Shown: piece by piece, positions 27,828-37,414 of the stretch
Layout of the letters: each line of letters opens with the position of its first letter
Position numbering within the stretch: the first letter of the stretch is position 1
NCBI RefSeq assembly: GCF_002835995.1
Contig: NZ_PJBZ01000053.1
Coordinates: 1-64,000, forward strand
Direction: 5' to 3'
From: Psychromonas sp. Urea-02u-13
GTDB lineage: Bacteria; Pseudomonadota; Gammaproteobacteria; Enterobacterales; Psychromonadaceae
DNA length: 64,000 nt
Translations under genes and position numbers: made by a program
Notes under the pieces: model-generated
The model's database searches: none
What the model was told of the DNA's origin: nothing
Seen by the model: only the letters and a program-made list of their open reading frames with translations

Positions 27828-30458
27828 ATGTCAGATATTTTATTAAATGAGCTTGCAAAAGAGCTAAACAAAACGACTGAAACACTGGTAAAACAGTTTG
27901 CTGATGCAGGTATTACAAAAGCTGAATCAGACAAAGTAAGTCTAGCTGAAAAAGAAACGCTTACGACTTACCTGCAAAAGCAGCACGGTGGTGAGCAACA
28001 GAAAAAAATGACACTTCAACGTAAAACTAAATCTACATTGAATGTTAAAGGTCAGTCTGTAAATGTTGAAGTACGTAAAAAACGTACTTACGTTAAACGT
28101 ACAGATACTGAAGTAGCAGCAGAAAATGAAGCGAAAGCGGCAGAAGAAGCAGCTATCCAAGCTAAATTGCAAGCTGATGTTGATGCTAAGAAAGCCGTAG
28201 CTGAAAAGTTACAAGCGGAAAAATTAGCAGCTAAAAAAGTTGCTGATGAAAAAGCAAAAAAAGCAGCTGCAGCTAACAAAGAGAAACAATCGTCTGTGAA
28301 AGTAGAAAAAACACCTGAGCAAGTGGAAGCTGAAAAAGAAGCTACACAATTGCTAGAAAAAGCGGATAAAGACGCACTTGTAAAAGCAGAAAAAGAAGCT
28401 GTTGAGCAAACTGAAGTTGCTAAGAAATTAGCTGAAGAAAATGCTGAACGTTGGGCCAAAGAAGCCGCTGAGCGTAAACGTTTAGAAGCAGCTCAAGATT
28501 TCCATGTGACTTCATCGGCCGCTGCACAAGCAGCTGAAGATGCTTCTGATTCTAAAGCGGAAGGCCCAAGCCACCGTAAGAAAAAGAAAAAAGCACCAGC
28601 TCCAGCACCTGCACCTCAAGGTCGTCGCGGTCGCCGTGGTAAAAAATCACGCGTAGCAACACCTTCTGCTCTACAACAAGCATTTGAAAAACCAGCTGCT
28701 CCTGTTGAACGAGATATTAAAATTGGTGAAACAATTACGGTTGCTGAACTTGCTAATAAAATGGCCGTTAAAGCTGTTGAAGTTATCAAAGAGATGATGA
28801 AGATGGGCGCTATGGCGACTATCAACCAAGTTATCGACCAAGAAACTGCAACATTAGTTGCTGAAGAAATGGGCCACAAAGTTATTCTAACTAAAGAAAA
28901 TGAGTTAGAAGAAGCGGTAATGGCCGAAGCACAACAAGGCGGAGATAAAACATCTCGCGCACCTGTTGTTACTATCATGGGTCACGTTGACCACGGTAAA
29001 ACTTCACTACTAGATTACATTCGTCGTGCAAAAGTTGCTGACGGTGAAGCCGGTGGTATTACACAGCATATCGGTGCTTACCATGTAGACACAGATAAAG
29101 GCATGATTTCATTCCTTGATACACCTGGACATGCGGCGTTTACGTCAATGCGTTCTCGTGGTGCTAAAGCGACAGATATCGTTGTACTAGTAGTTGCAGC
29201 AGACGATGGCGTAATGCCACAAACAATTGAAGCGATTCAGCATGCGAAAGCTGCTGGCGTACCATTAATTGTTGCTGTAAACAAAATTGATAAAGAAGGC
29301 ATCGACCTTGATCGCGTTAAAACTGAGCTTTCTCAGCATGACGTTATCTCTGAAGAGTGGGGCGGTGAAAATATCTTCGCACACGTTTCAGCTAAAGTAG
29401 GTACGGGTGTTGATGCATTGCTTGATAGCATTCTTCTACAAGCAGAAATGCTTGATTTAGAAGCTGTTGCGACAGGTCCTGCTTCTGGTGTTGTTATCGA
29501 ATCTCGTCTTGATAAAGGACGTGGCCCAGTTGCTTCTATCCTTGTTCAACAAGGTGAATTGAAGCAAGGCGATATCGTTCTTTGTGGTCTTGAGTATGGT
29601 CGTGTTCGTGCAATGCGTGACGAAAACGGTAACCCAATCGAATCTGCTGGTCCATCTATCCCTGTTGAAGTACTAGGTCTTTCTGGTGTTCCTGCTGCGG
29701 GTGATGAAGCAACTGTTGTTAAAGATGAGAAAAAAGCACGTGAAGTTGCGCTTTACCGTCAAGGTAAATTCCGCGATATTAAACTGGCTCGTCAACAGAA
29801 AGCAAAACTTGATAACATGTTCTCTAACATGGAAGCAGGCGAAGTTTCTGAGCTTAACATCGTACTTAAGTCTGATGTACAAGGTTCATTAGAAGCGATT
29901 ACTGAATCATTAAACAAACTATCTACTGATGAAGTTAAAGTTAACATTATCGGTCGTGGTGTTGGTGGTATTACAGAAACTGACGCTTCATTAGCATCGG
30001 CTTCTGGCGCTATCGTGATTGGTTTCAACGTACGTGCTGATGCATCTGCGCGTAAACTAATTGACAACGAAGCGGTTGATTTACATTACTACAGCATCAT
30101 CTACGATCTAATCGATGAAGTTCGCGCTGCAATGGGTGGTTTATTAGCACCTGAATTCAGACAAGAAATCACTGGTATTGCTGACGTTCGTGAAGTCTTC
30201 AAATCACCTAAAATTGGTTTAATCGCCGGTTGTATGGTAACTGAAGGTAGAATCAAGCGTAACAACCCTATTCGTGTATTACGTGAAAACATCGTAGTTT
30301 ACGAAGGTGTACTTGAGTCTCTACGTCGCTTTAAAGATGACGCAGAAGAAGTACGTAACGGTGTTGAATGTGGTATCGGCGTTAAGAACTACAACGACGT
30401 TCGCGTTGGTGACCAAATTGAAGTGTTTGAAATTATTGAAGTTAAACGTACTCTTTAA
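27828..30458 (+). CDS. infB: Translation initiation factor IF-2
   Basis: An 876-residue GTPase that brings initiator tRNA to the 30S subunit. The N-terminal third is an Ala/Lys/Glu-rich helical region (about residues 90-260), highly charged and variable. The GTPase core starts near residue 380 with G1 GHVDHGKT, G3 DTPGHAAF and G4 NKID. The C-terminal domains end in the fMet-tRNA binding region ([14 protein letters not shown]). No internal ATG is needed to explain the frame. Confidence 0.98.
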   Translation: MSDILLNELAKELNKTTETLVKQFADAGITKAESDKVSLAEKETLTTYLQKQHGGEQQKKMTLQRKTKSTLNVKGQSVNVEVRKKRTYVKRTDTEVAAENEAKAAEEAAIQAKLQADVDAKKAVAEKLQAEKLAAKKVADEKAKKAAAANKEKQSSVKVEKTPEQVEAEKEATQLLEKADKDALVKAEKEAVEQTEVAKKLAEENAERWAKEAAERKRLEAAQDFHVTSSAAAQAAEDASDSKAEGPSHRKKKKKAPAPAPAPQGRRGRRGKKSRVATPSALQQAFEKPAAPVERDIKIGETITVAELANKMAVKAVEVIKEMMKMGAMATINQVIDQETATLVAEEMGHKVILTKENELEEAVMAEAQQGGDKTSRAPVVTIMGHVDHGKTSLLDYIRRAKVADGEAGGITQHIGAYHVDTDKGMISFLDTPGHAAFTSMRSRGAKATDIVVLVVAADDGVMPQTIEAIQHAKAAGVPLIVAVNKIDKEGIDLDRVKTELSQHDVISEEWGGENIFAHVSAKVGTGVDALLDSILLQAEMLDLEAVATGPASGVVIESRLDKGRGPVASILVQQGELKQGDIVLCGLEYGRVRAMRDENGNPIESAGPSIPVEVLGLSGVPAAGDEATVVKDEKKAREVALYRQGKFRDIKLARQQKAKLDNMFSNMEAGEVSELNIVLKSDVQGSLEAITESLNKLSTDEVKVNIIGRGVGGITETDASLASASGAIVIGFNVRADASARKLIDNEAVDLHYYSIIYDLIDEVRAAMGGLLAPEFRQEITGIADVREVFKSPKIGLIAGCMVTEGRIKRNNPIRVLRENIVVYEGVLESLRRFKDDAEEVRNGVECGIGVKNYNDVRVGDQIEVFEIIEVKRTL

Positions 30459-30484
30459 TTTGAAACAAAAATAAAATTAAGATT

Positions 30485-30510
30485 GGAGGCTAACGCCTCC
30501 TTTCTTGTTT
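30485..30510 (+). terminator. Weak terminator-like hairpin between infB and rbfA
   Basis: GGAGGC, loop TAAC, GCCTCC, then TTTCTTGTTT. The T run is interrupted, so partial termination or 3' protection is likely inside the operon. Confidence 0.6.
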
Positions 30511-30563
30511 CGTAGGTCGGTATTTATGCCGTTAAACAATGATGAACGAAAGTTCAACCTACT
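30511..30563. repeat. Small inverted-repeat element between infB and rbfA
   Basis: GTAGGT (30512-30517) and ACCTAC (30557-30562) enclose CGGTATTTATGCCG and GAACGAAAGTTC, two further small palindromes. The compact, self-complementary design resembles a dispersed repeat, but I see only one copy in this window. Confidence 0.5.
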
Positions 30564-30583
30564 TATAAATAGGAAAATTTATT

Positions 30584-31039
30584 ATGGCGAATGATTACAG
30601 CCGTACTTCACGTGTTTCGCAACAGGTTCAAAAAGAGCTTGCGCGTATTTTACAGCAAGAGGTTAAAGATCCTCGTATTGCTATGGTCACTATCTCTGGT
30701 GTTGATATCACACGTGATTTAGCTTACGCAAAAGTATTTGTAACTTTTTTAACTATTGGCGATCAAAGCAACGATGAATCACTTGCAGGATTAAACTCTG
30801 CAGCCGGTTATGTTCGACGTTTATTAGGTAAAGCAATGCGTTTACGTATCGTACCTGAAGTACGTTTTTGCTTTGACGAAACACTGACTGAAGGTTTACG
30901 TATCTCTGAACTTGTTAGTGGCGCAGTAAAAAATGATAAAGTTAAAATTGTAGAGTCTGGTCGTATTGATGAAGATGATCAAAACGAAGAAGATGATGCA
31001 GAAGTAAATGTAGAAGCGAGTGAAGAGGAAAAAGCATAA
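30584..31039 (+). CDS. rbfA: 30S ribosome-binding factor RbfA
   Basis: A 151-residue KH-fold protein for 16S rRNA 5' end maturation and cold adaptation. Family motifs: [58 protein letters not shown] and [10 protein letters not shown], each quoted in parts. An acidic tail ([14 protein letters not shown]) makes it longer than the 133-residue E. coli protein. Its stop overlaps the truB start by one base. Confidence 0.97.
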   Translation: MANDYSRTSRVSQQVQKELARILQQEVKDPRIAMVTISGVDITRDLAYAKVFVTFLTIGDQSNDESLAGLNSAAGYVRRLLGKAMRLRIVPEVRFCFDETLTEGLRISELVSGAVKNDKVKIVESGRIDEDDQNEEDDAEVNVEASEEEKA

Positions 31040-31971
31040 TGGCAAGACGTGGTAAAGGCCGCAGTATAAACGGTGTAGTGTTACTAGATAAACCGACCGA
31101 TATTAGCTCTAACCATGCATTGCAACGTGTGAAACGCATCTTTTTCGCAAATAAAGCGGGCCATACAGGCGCGCTTGATCCACTTGCAACTGGCATGTTA
31201 CCTATCTGTTTAGGTGAAGCGACTAAATTCTCTCAGTTTTTACTCGATTCAGATAAACGTTACATCGTAACTGCAAAGTTAGGTGTACGAACAGATACCA
31301 GCGATTCACAAGGCGCAGTTGTTTGTGAGAAGCCTGTATCAGTAACACAAGAACAACTTGATGTCGCATTGGATACGTTCCGTGGTGATATTATGCAGGT
31401 CCCTTCAATGTATTCTGCATTGAAATTTGAAGGTAAACCTTTGTATAAATATGCCCGTGAAGGCATTACCATTGACCGTCCTGCTCGCCCAATTACTGTT
31501 TATGAGATCAACCAATTACGCTTTGAAGGTGATGAAATCGATCTTGATATTCACGTGAGTAAAGGTACCTACATTCGTACAATTACGGATGACTTAGGTG
31601 AGTTACTTGGCTGTGGCGCACACGTTTCTATGTTACGTCGTACACAAGTTGCTGATTACCCATATGATAAAATGGTAACGATTGATCAATTAGATGAATT
31701 AATTGAACAAGCAAAAGAGCAAGATATTAGCCCTTATGAATTACTTGATGCCTTGTTACTTAAAATGGACACAGCGGTAAAAGATTACCCGGAAGTCAAT
31801 ATCAGTGATGAAATGGGTGATTACATCTTACATGGCCAGCCTGTACAGGTATTTGGTGCTCCCGATGATACGTTAGTGCGTATTACGGTAGGTGAAGAAC
31901 ATACCTTTATTGGTATGGGTGAGATGAATGATGATGGTTTAATCGCACCGAAGCGCCTCGTCAACCTTTAA
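31039..31971 (+). CDS. truB: tRNA pseudouridine-55 synthase
   Basis: A 310-residue enzyme that makes pseudouridine 55 in the T loop of tRNAs. Catalytic Asp lies in [14 protein letters not shown]; other motifs are [31 protein letters not shown] and SKGTYIRTI. The C-terminal PUA-like part ends with [14 protein letters not shown] overlap with rbfA implies coupling. It closes the operon. Confidence 0.98.
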   Translation: MARRGKGRSINGVVLLDKPTDISSNHALQRVKRIFFANKAGHTGALDPLATGMLPICLGEATKFSQFLLDSDKRYIVTAKLGVRTDTSDSQGAVVCEKPVSVTQEQLDVALDTFRGDIMQVPSMYSALKFEGKPLYKYAREGITIDRPARPITVYEINQLRFEGDEIDLDIHVSKGTYIRTITDDLGELLGCGAHVSMLRRTQVADYPYDKMVTIDQLDELIEQAKEQDISPYELLDALLLKMDTAVKDYPEVNISDEMGDYILHGQPVQVFGAPDDTLVRITVGEEHTFIGMGEMNDDGLIAPKRLVNL

Positions 31972-31974
31972 TAA

Positions 31975-32152
31975 TTCAGGTCGTTGCCCTTTGGGTAAAT
32001 ATCTTCGTTGAAAGTGCTCACAAATTTATCTGGAATAAATTTGAACATCCGTAGGATGGCCCGTAGGGCGGAGCACAGGACGTGCGTAGTATTGGGTAAA
32101 CCAAGCTCCGCGCTTTCGCCTTGATCTTTAACCCAAATGGCTTAGCCCTGAA
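31975..32152. repeat. Family 2 inverted-repeat element, copy A, with cloverleaf-like insert
   Basis: 178 bases after truB. Ends are inverted repeats: TTCAGG-TCGTT-GCC-C-TTTGGGT against TTCAGG-GCTAA-GCC-A-TTTGGGT. Inside, 32014-32076 forms a closed structure: GTGCTC/GAGCAC around three hairpins, CAAATTTAT/ATAAATTTG, CATCC/GGATG and GCCC/GGGC, the last two with GTA loops. Related copies lie at 55100 and 63943. Confidence 0.85.
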
Positions 32153-32194
32153 TCATTAAATATATAAATTATATTTCTGATTAAAGACATTATT

Positions 32195-32410
32195 ATGACT
32201 AAACTCGATTTCTCTGCTATCAATAAATCTTCTGCTAAATCTTTTAATGAACAGAAAAATATAATTAAAAAGATAGGCAAAGGGCAAACTGTTTTCTGTG
32301 CAACTTGCAAACAACCGTTACAGTTGTGTGTTTCGAGTGAAGGTGAGAATGGTGTGCAATGCGCTAAAGGTTGTACGAAGATCGGTTTGGAAGTGGAAGC
32401 TCAGAAATAG
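32195..32410 (+). CDS. Small Cys-rich protein, possible zinc ribbon
   Basis: A 71-residue protein. Cys spacing is C-x2-C (FCATCKQ) and, after about 17 residues including a third Cys (LQLCV), C-x3-C (VQCAKGC). Four Cys in two pairs suggest a structural zinc site. The first 30 residues are polar and Lys-rich. I recognise no named family. It lies between the truB-side repeat and convergent sdaA. A tandem heptamer region starts at its stop codon. Confidence 0.7.
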   Translation: MTKLDFSAINKSSAKSFNEQKNIIKKIGKGQTVFCATCKQPLQLCVSSEGENGVQCAKGCTKIGLEVEAQK

Positions 32411-32593
32411 CTGTCAGTCATTAGCTATCAGCTGTCAGTAAGAACCCAAACCTCTCAGTTTATTTTTACACTCCTATCTTTATTGGTTACATAGTACTTG
32501 GAGCTGTCCCATTAATTTGTCAGAAAACAGCCGAATTGTCTTAAACTGATCGCTTTTTATAAACAGAAAGCTGACAGCTAACCACTGACAGCT
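32409..32593. repeat. Heptamer-type repeats as an inverted pair
   Basis: 32409-32439 carries AGCTGTC, AGCTATC and AGCTGTC units. 32569-32593 carries the same kind of sequence in reverse orientation. The two 25-base arms match at 22 positions and flank about 130 bases between the small Cys-rich gene and sdaA. They could fold into one long hairpin. Confidence 0.8.
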
Positions 32594-32605
32594 TCTTTTT
32601 GTTTG

Positions 32606-33973
32606 TTAGGTGCAGGTATAAGCAATCTTTATTGCTAAGCCGCCCTGTGATGTTTCGCGGTATTTAGCGTTCATATCTTTACCGGTTTCATACATGGTTT
32701 CGATAACTTTATCGAGTGATACACAGGACATTGATTGGCGACGCATTGCCATACGTGAGGCGTTAATCGCTTTCATTGCAGAGATAGCATTACGTTCTAT
32801 GCAAGGCACTTGTACTTGGCCTGCAACCGGATCGCAGGTTAAACCGAGGTGATGCTCCATCGCAATTTCAGCTGCTTCTGCCACTTGAACTGGTGTACCG
32901 CCCATAATTTCAGTTAAACCAGCCGCTGCCATTGAGCAAGAAACACCAATCTCACCCTGACAACCGACTTCAGCACCAGAGATAGAGGCGTTTGCTTTAA
33001 ATAATCCTCCCACCGCTGACGCGGTTAAGAAAAATCGACTGTATTGGTCAGATTCTACTTTCGCTACAAACTTATCATAATAGGAAAGTACTGCGGGAAT
33101 GATGCCTGCTGCGCCGTTTGTTGGCGCGGTAACAACACGCCCACCGGCAGCATTTTCTTCACTAATCGCCAGTGCAAACATATTAACCCAATCAATTAAA
33201 ATCATCGGGTCCGCGAGCATATTATTATTGATGGCTAGCTGGCGATTTAAAGCAGGTGCACGGCGCGGTACACGTAATGGACCAGCTAACAGACCATCTG
33301 TTGCGCATCCTCGTTCGATGCCTTCCTGCATGGTTTTCCAAATTTTAGCGAAGCGTTCATCAATGTGCGCTTTACTGTGTCGAGATAATTCATTTTTCAT
33401 CATTAACGAGCTGATAGTAATGTTGTTATCAGCACAATGTTTGAGTAATTCACTGGCATAATTAAACGAGTAAGGAAGGTTTTCTTGGTCACTTTGTTTA
33501 TCGTAGAAGCGACTTTCTTCAACAATAAAACCACCACCGGTTGAATAATACGTTTGTGAAAATACCTGTTTGCTACCGATAAAAGCATGTAGTACTAGGC
33601 CATTTTCATGTAGCGGTAAGGCTTCATTAATAAAATTGATGGCACCACGGGCAAACCCTACGCTATGAGCGCCTAAATCAACCGCTAAGGTTTCTGTTAG
33701 TTCAACCTTCTTAATAAAACCTGGAATCATGTCTAAATCAACATGCTCGGGTTCAAAACCACCCAGACCTAAAACAATCGCGATATCGGTATTGTGGCCT
33801 TTTCCGGTTAATGACAGTGAGCCATGGATATCCACGCTGATATCGGTAATGGTGGTGATATCGGTTTCCTGCTTTAGTGCATCAATGAATTGCTTGGCGG
33901 CTTTCATCGGGCCCAGTGTATGTGAGCTAGAAGGGCCAATGCCAATCTTAAAAATATCGAAGACGCTATACAT
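32606..33973 (-). CDS. sdaA: L-serine ammonia-lyase (serine dehydratase), iron-sulfur type
   Basis: A 455-residue enzyme converting L-serine to pyruvate and ammonia with a 4Fe-4S cluster. Opening IFKIGIGPSSSHTLGPMKAA is the beta domain; the alpha domain has NAAGGRVVTAPTNGAAGIIP, GAEVGCQGEIGVSCSMAA and LTCDPVAGQVQVPCIERN, quoted in parts, with the Cys ligands. Length matches E. coli SdaA (454). It follows sdaC in the same direction 57 bases away; the pair takes up and degrades serine. Confidence 0.97.
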   Translation of the reverse strand: MYSVFDIFKIGIGPSSSHTLGPMKAAKQFIDALKQETDITTITDISVDIHGSLSLTGKGHNTDIAIVLGLGGFEPEHVDLDMIPGFIKKVELTETLAVDLGAHSVGFARGAINFINEALPLHENGLVLHAFIGSKQVFSQTYYSTGGGFIVEESRFYDKQSDQENLPYSFNYASELLKHCADNNITISSLMMKNELSRHSKAHIDERFAKIWKTMQEGIERGCATDGLLAGPLRVPRRAPALNRQLAINNNMLADPMILIDWVNMFALAISEENAAGGRVVTAPTNGAAGIIPAVLSYYDKFVAKVESDQYSRFFLTASAVGGLFKANASISGAEVGCQGEIGVSCSMAAAGLTEIMGGTPVQVAEAAEIAMEHHLGLTCDPVAGQVQVPCIERNAISAMKAINASRMAMRRQSMSCVSLDKVIETMYETGKDMNAKYRETSQGGLAIKIAYTCT

Positions 33974-33994
33974 AATTTTTTACCTTTATTAGTG

Positions 33995-34021
33995 TAGCAA
34001 CAGAGCAGTGCTCTGTTGCTA
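33995..34021 (-). terminator. Palindromic hairpin between sdaC and sdaA
   Basis: TAGCAACAGAGCA and its exact complement TGCTCTGTTGCTA surround a single G. As RNA it forms a very stable stem of about 11-12 pairs. It lacks a T run, so it more likely stabilises the upstream sdaC message or limits read-through than fully terminates. Confidence 0.65.
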
Positions 34022-34030
34022 ATTGCTTGG

Positions 34031-35335
34031 TTATGCGAGTAATTTGAAAACAATTGCAGAGATTGCGATAAGGCCCATGCAAGTGATAAATACATTGGCA
34101 ATCGTGCCTTGATACTTCGCCATTGCCGGTACACGTTTGATGGCGTACATAGGCATTAAAAAGAGAATGGTGGCAATAATGGGGCCGCCAAGGTTTTCAA
34201 TCATGCCTAATATGCCAGGGTTTAATACCGAGACTAACCACAGTGTTATGACCATAAATCCAAGCGTAAATTGATTCACTTTTTTAAGGCTGACATTTTT
34301 TCCCATCGATTGCGCTTGTTTCATGATGATGCCGTTCATGCCTTCACGTGCACCTAAGTAATGGCCAAAAAATGAAGAGATAATCGCAACAAAAGCAACA
34401 ATAGGACCAAAGTAGGCAATAAGCGGGCTACTGTGCACATTCGCTAGATAGGAAAGAACGGTGAGGTTTTGTTCTTTAGCTTCTGCCAGCATTTCAGGTG
34501 TTAGGCTTAAAACGACCGAAAAAACAAAGAACATAACAAAACCTAATAACATAGCTGAGGTACGTTTTAAAATGGCATCAGACTTTTCAACCGCGCGATC
34601 ACCATATTGCTCGCGTTGTTTAACGGCAAAACTACTGATGGCAGGAGAGTGATTAAATGCAAAGACCAGTACCGGAATGGTTAACCAAAGTGTGCTTGTA
34701 AAATCAATGGCGTCAGGTACTTGGCTGACTGCGGATAGATTCCAATCGGGTATTAAAAATAGCGACATACCAAAAAGAATAATAACCAGCGGGTAAACTA
34801 AAAACTGGGTTATCTTCAGCATTATCTTTTCACCTGCAAGCATCACCGACATCATGCCGATAATTAGCGTAATAGATAATAACCAACGAGCAGGAGAGAC
34901 CATGCCGAGTTGGTGCACCATAAAGCTGTCAACGGTATTAGTGATGCTCACGCCATAAATAAGCAGGATAGGGTAGATAGCTAAAAAATAGAGTAGGGTA
35001 ATTAATTTACCTGAGCCCGCACCAAAATGTTCCTCGACCACATCCGTGATACCCGCATTAGCCTTGTTTGACGATAAAACAAAACGCGAGAGGTTACGAT
35101 GCGCCCAGTAGATCATTGGTCCAACTAATAGCGCCATAATAACTAATGGCCAAAAGCCACCTAGGCCTGCATTAATGGGTAAAAATAGAATGCCGGCACC
35201 CACTGCGGTACCAAATAGGCTTAATAGCCAAGTTGTGTCTTGTTTGTTCCAGTGATTCGCGTCAAGTGTTTCAGCGTGTTGGGGAGGAGTTGTTGCTTCT
35301 GTAAAATCTGGATTGGTAGCGATTTCTTTGTTCAT
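34031..35335 (-). CDS. sdaC: Serine transporter SdaC (HAAAP family)
   Basis: A 434-residue inner membrane symporter with eleven helices. It closely follows Sda[22 protein letters not shown], then [21 protein letters not shown] and [18 protein letters not shown], each seen in part. It brings serine in with protons. Upstream gene of the sdaC-sdaA pair. The leader (about 35355-35390) holds an ACCTCTG/CAGAGGT hairpin near the start, described under findings. Confidence 0.94.
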   Translation of the reverse strand: MNKEIATNPDFTEATTPPQHAETLDANHWNKQDTTWLLSLFGTAVGAGILFLPINAGLGGFWPLVIMALLVGPMIYWAHRNLSRFVLSSNKANAGITDVVEEHFGAGSGKLITLLYFLAIYPILLIYGVSITNTVDSFMVHQLGMVSPARWLLSITLIIGMMSVMLAGEKIMLKITQFLVYPLVIILFGMSLFLIPDWNLSAVSQVPDAIDFTSTLWLTIPVLVFAFNHSPAISSFAVKQREQYGDRAVEKSDAILKRTSAMLLGFVMFFVFSVVLSLTPEMLAEAKEQNLTVLSYLANVHSSPLIAYFGPIVAFVAIISSFFGHYLGAREGMNGIIMKQAQSMGKNVSLKKVNQFTLGFMVITLWLVSVLNPGILGMIENLGGPIIATILFLMPMYAIKRVPAMAKYQGTIANVFITCMGLIAISAIVFKLLA

Positions 35336-35768
35336 CTTAAATACCTTTAAACATACCTCTGTTCAAAAGTATTCATTACTTTTCAGAGGTTACATTGCGT
35401 GTGCATTCACCTCTAATTCAATTCCGTTCGTACTAAAGAGTAAAACCATTTGTCCTATTGACGCGCAGATTTAAACGCATTAAGTACACTGTGTATATAA
35501 CTTTTTTTGGGCTGTTACATTTTGTTACAATGGGGCTTTTTGCTGTGATCTGACGCATGCTTTTAGTGTCTTTTAACCTGGCTAAAATCGCGGCAGGCGA
35601 ATAATCATACGACCACGCCATGCTCAGTGATTGAGCTTAAAGGTGTTAGCCCCCTTTAGGCGGTAAGACCAATGTTCCACTGGAAACGATTAACCCCAGA
35701 TGTTTTGCCATTTCAGTATGGCAAAACCGTTAATGCACTTTTCTTGTTTGTTTATTTGTCTTTTGTCG
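35336..35768. other. Gene-free stretch between sdaC and the acetyltransferase
   Basis: 433 bases. It holds the sdaC leader hairpin (35355-35390) and a TTTTGCCAT/ATGGCAAAA inverted repeat at about 35703-35726 that may mark the 3' end of the acetyltransferase message. No gene seen. Confidence 0.6.
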
Positions 35769-36620
35769 TTATTCTAAGTTGGGTCCGCCTAAAATCGCAT
35801 CGTGGCAACGAATGCACTGCGCATTGTCACAGTGAGTAATCTCGGGTGTTGCAATAATTTGTTTGCTGATGCGATTGATAAAAGGTGTAAATTCAAAACA
35901 ATGCCACTGGCTATTACCAACCAATTTTTTTTGAACGAGATGTTCAACCATAGGTTGCAGTGCATTAAACCCCGCTGAACATGAACCGATGCTGACCTCG
36001 ACGGGCATTTTTTCATCATTACTATTTTTAGCCTTAGCCTTAACCTTAACATTAGCCCAAGCACGGAATAGTGTTCTTCCTGATTTTTGCTCTGCATAAT
36101 GGATAGGGGTTACGCCTGTAAAGTCGATACCCATTAATAATAAAGACGCATTTTCCAATTCATAGCAGTATTGATAAGGACCATAAACATCTAATAAGCT
36201 TTGTTGTTCAATAATGTTTTTGGCCTGAGGCCCGATGGCAGTAAAAGAGTTGACTGGGTGAAGGCCTCGGATGCTTTCTGGCCTTGCGAGAATGACCTTA
36301 GATAATACGCCCATTGAATCACTAATTTGTTGGCTATCTTTATCAAAACACTGGGTTAGTCCTTGCAACGCATCTTGGTAAATCGTTAAATCCATACCAT
36401 TTTGAGCATACTCCAAGCCTTTTTGTGGCGGGTAAGCACCGTTATCATAGGTAAAAGTAGGCACGACAAGTGTACAACCTGCGTTAAGAAAACAGTCGAT
36501 AACACAGTTAGGACCTCCTTCTACGCCACCAAAGCTGCCGTATGCAGAGTGTAAAAGGATAACCTTATTATTTAGATTGAGTGTTTTTATAGATTGATCT
36601 AATTGTTGTTTATTAACCAT
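35769..36620 (-). CDS. Aminoglycoside 3-N-acetyltransferase family (AAC(3)) protein
   Basis: A 283-residue member of the antibiotic NAT fold. Motifs: VILLHSAYGSFGGVEGGPN near the start, the TLVVPTFTYDNG strand, RGLHPVNSFTAIG (with the His-Pro and Ser typical of the acetyl-CoA/substrate pocket) and MGIDFTGVTPIHYAEQ with the catalytic-type His. The C-terminal HCDNAQCIRCHDAILGG has several Cys/His. Chromosomal relatives are not always resistance enzymes, so the substrate is uncertain. It stands alone upstream of and divergent from rpsO. Confidence 0.85.
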   Translation of the reverse strand: MVNKQQLDQSIKTLNLNNKVILLHSAYGSFGGVEGGPNCVIDCFLNAGCTLVVPTFTYDNGAYPPQKGLEYAQNGMDLTIYQDALQGLTQCFDKDSQQISDSMGVLSKVILARPESIRGLHPVNSFTAIGPQAKNIIEQQSLLDVYGPYQYCYELENASLLLMGIDFTGVTPIHYAEQKSGRTLFRAWANVKVKAKAKNSNDEKMPVEVSIGSCSAGFNALQPMVEHLVQKKLVGNSQWHCFEFTPFINRISKQIIATPEITHCDNAQCIRCHDAILGGPNLE

Positions 36621-36673
36621 TTTCTTTCCTGATTAGATTTTAATTAATAGTACAAAAATAACGTTAAAAGAGT

Positions 36674-36702
36674 TTGCTTCATAGCGCAATACACCGTAAA
36701 AT
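36674..36702 (+). promoter_or_regulatory. Promoter of rpsO
   Basis: TTGCTT (36674-36679), 17-base spacer, TAAAAT (36697-36702), with a start near 36709. This leaves an 80-base leader, in which S15 could bind its own message as in E. coli. Confidence 0.7.
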
Positions 36703-36788
36703 CCGCGGTTCACTTTATCGCTGAATTAGTGATCGGCGATAATAATTTAAATAGGTTATTCACTAACCAAAAATATTGGAGACATTCT

Positions 36789-37058
36789 ATGTCACTAAGT
36801 GCACAACAGAAAGCTGAAATCGTAGCAAAATTTGGTCGCGCAGAAGGCGATACTGGTTCATCTGAAGTACAAGTTGCTTTGTACACAGCTCAAATCAACC
36901 ACCTTCAAGGCCATTTCAAAGAGCACATCCATGATCACCACAGCCGTCGTGGTCTATTACGCATGGTTGCTCAGCGTCGTAAATTACTTGATTACCTTAA
37001 GCGTAAAGATGTTACATCTTACACTAACGTAATTGCTGAACTTGGTCTACGTCGTTAA
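36789..37058 (+). CDS. rpsO: 30S ribosomal protein S15
   Basis: An 89-residue protein, the standard length. It reads [20 protein letters not shown], and later [20 protein letters not shown] and [16 protein letters not shown]. It binds the central domain of 16S rRNA early in assembly. ATG 36789 has GGAGA upstream; the frame is open back to 36729 but those residues are unlike S15. In E. coli pnp follows directly; here it lies 5.3 kb away. Confidence 0.98.
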   Translation: MSLSAQQKAEIVAKFGRAEGDTGSSEVQVALYTAQINHLQGHFKEHIHDHHSRRGLLRMVAQRRKLLDYLKRKDVTSYTNVIAELGLRR

Positions 37059-37080
37059 TTTCGACTTAAACTTTGTTTAT

Positions 37081-37107
37081 AAAAAGAGCCTTATGGCTCT
37101 TTTTTTG
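37081..37107 (+). terminator. Terminator of rpsO
   Basis: AAAAAGAGCC, loop TTAT, GGCTCTTTTT plus two T. Confidence 0.93.
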
Positions 37108-37249
37108 TTTCTAAGCCCTGCACTTTTTTATCAATAAATACCTTTCCTGCCAGTGGCCATTCATTTAGATGAAGGTTTACCTCTTTTTAGTCTGATTTTT
37201 CCTGCCCTGTTTCTGTATATTACTATATTCACTTGTAATCAATTATCTA

Positions 37250-37365
37250 ATACCATTCCGCTTAATTAAATGGTCTAAAATTGCGTAGGAAAAATTGATG
37301 AAAATAACGACGTTATCATCGGTTTTAACCAGCAAGGTAGATCAGATAGTTAAGCGGATGGGTAT
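37250..37365. repeat. Family 3 inverted-repeat element, complete copy
   Basis: 116 bases between rpsO and the antiporter gene. The left end ATACCATTCCGCTTAATTA and the inverted right end ATACCCATCCGCTTAACTA match over most positions. The right half, from ACGTTATCATCG to the end, recurs almost base for base at 53252-53319. Confidence 0.82.
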
Positions 37366-37414
37366 AATATTTCCTTTGTTCACCACCAATATCTTGTTTT
37401 AATTTGGAGAAAGT

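Noticed and set aside
28088-28459. Long minus-strand frame inside infB
   Set aside because: Its Ala/Ser/Phe-rich sequence mirrors the Ala/Lys/Glu-rich infB linker on the other strand; a shadow frame.
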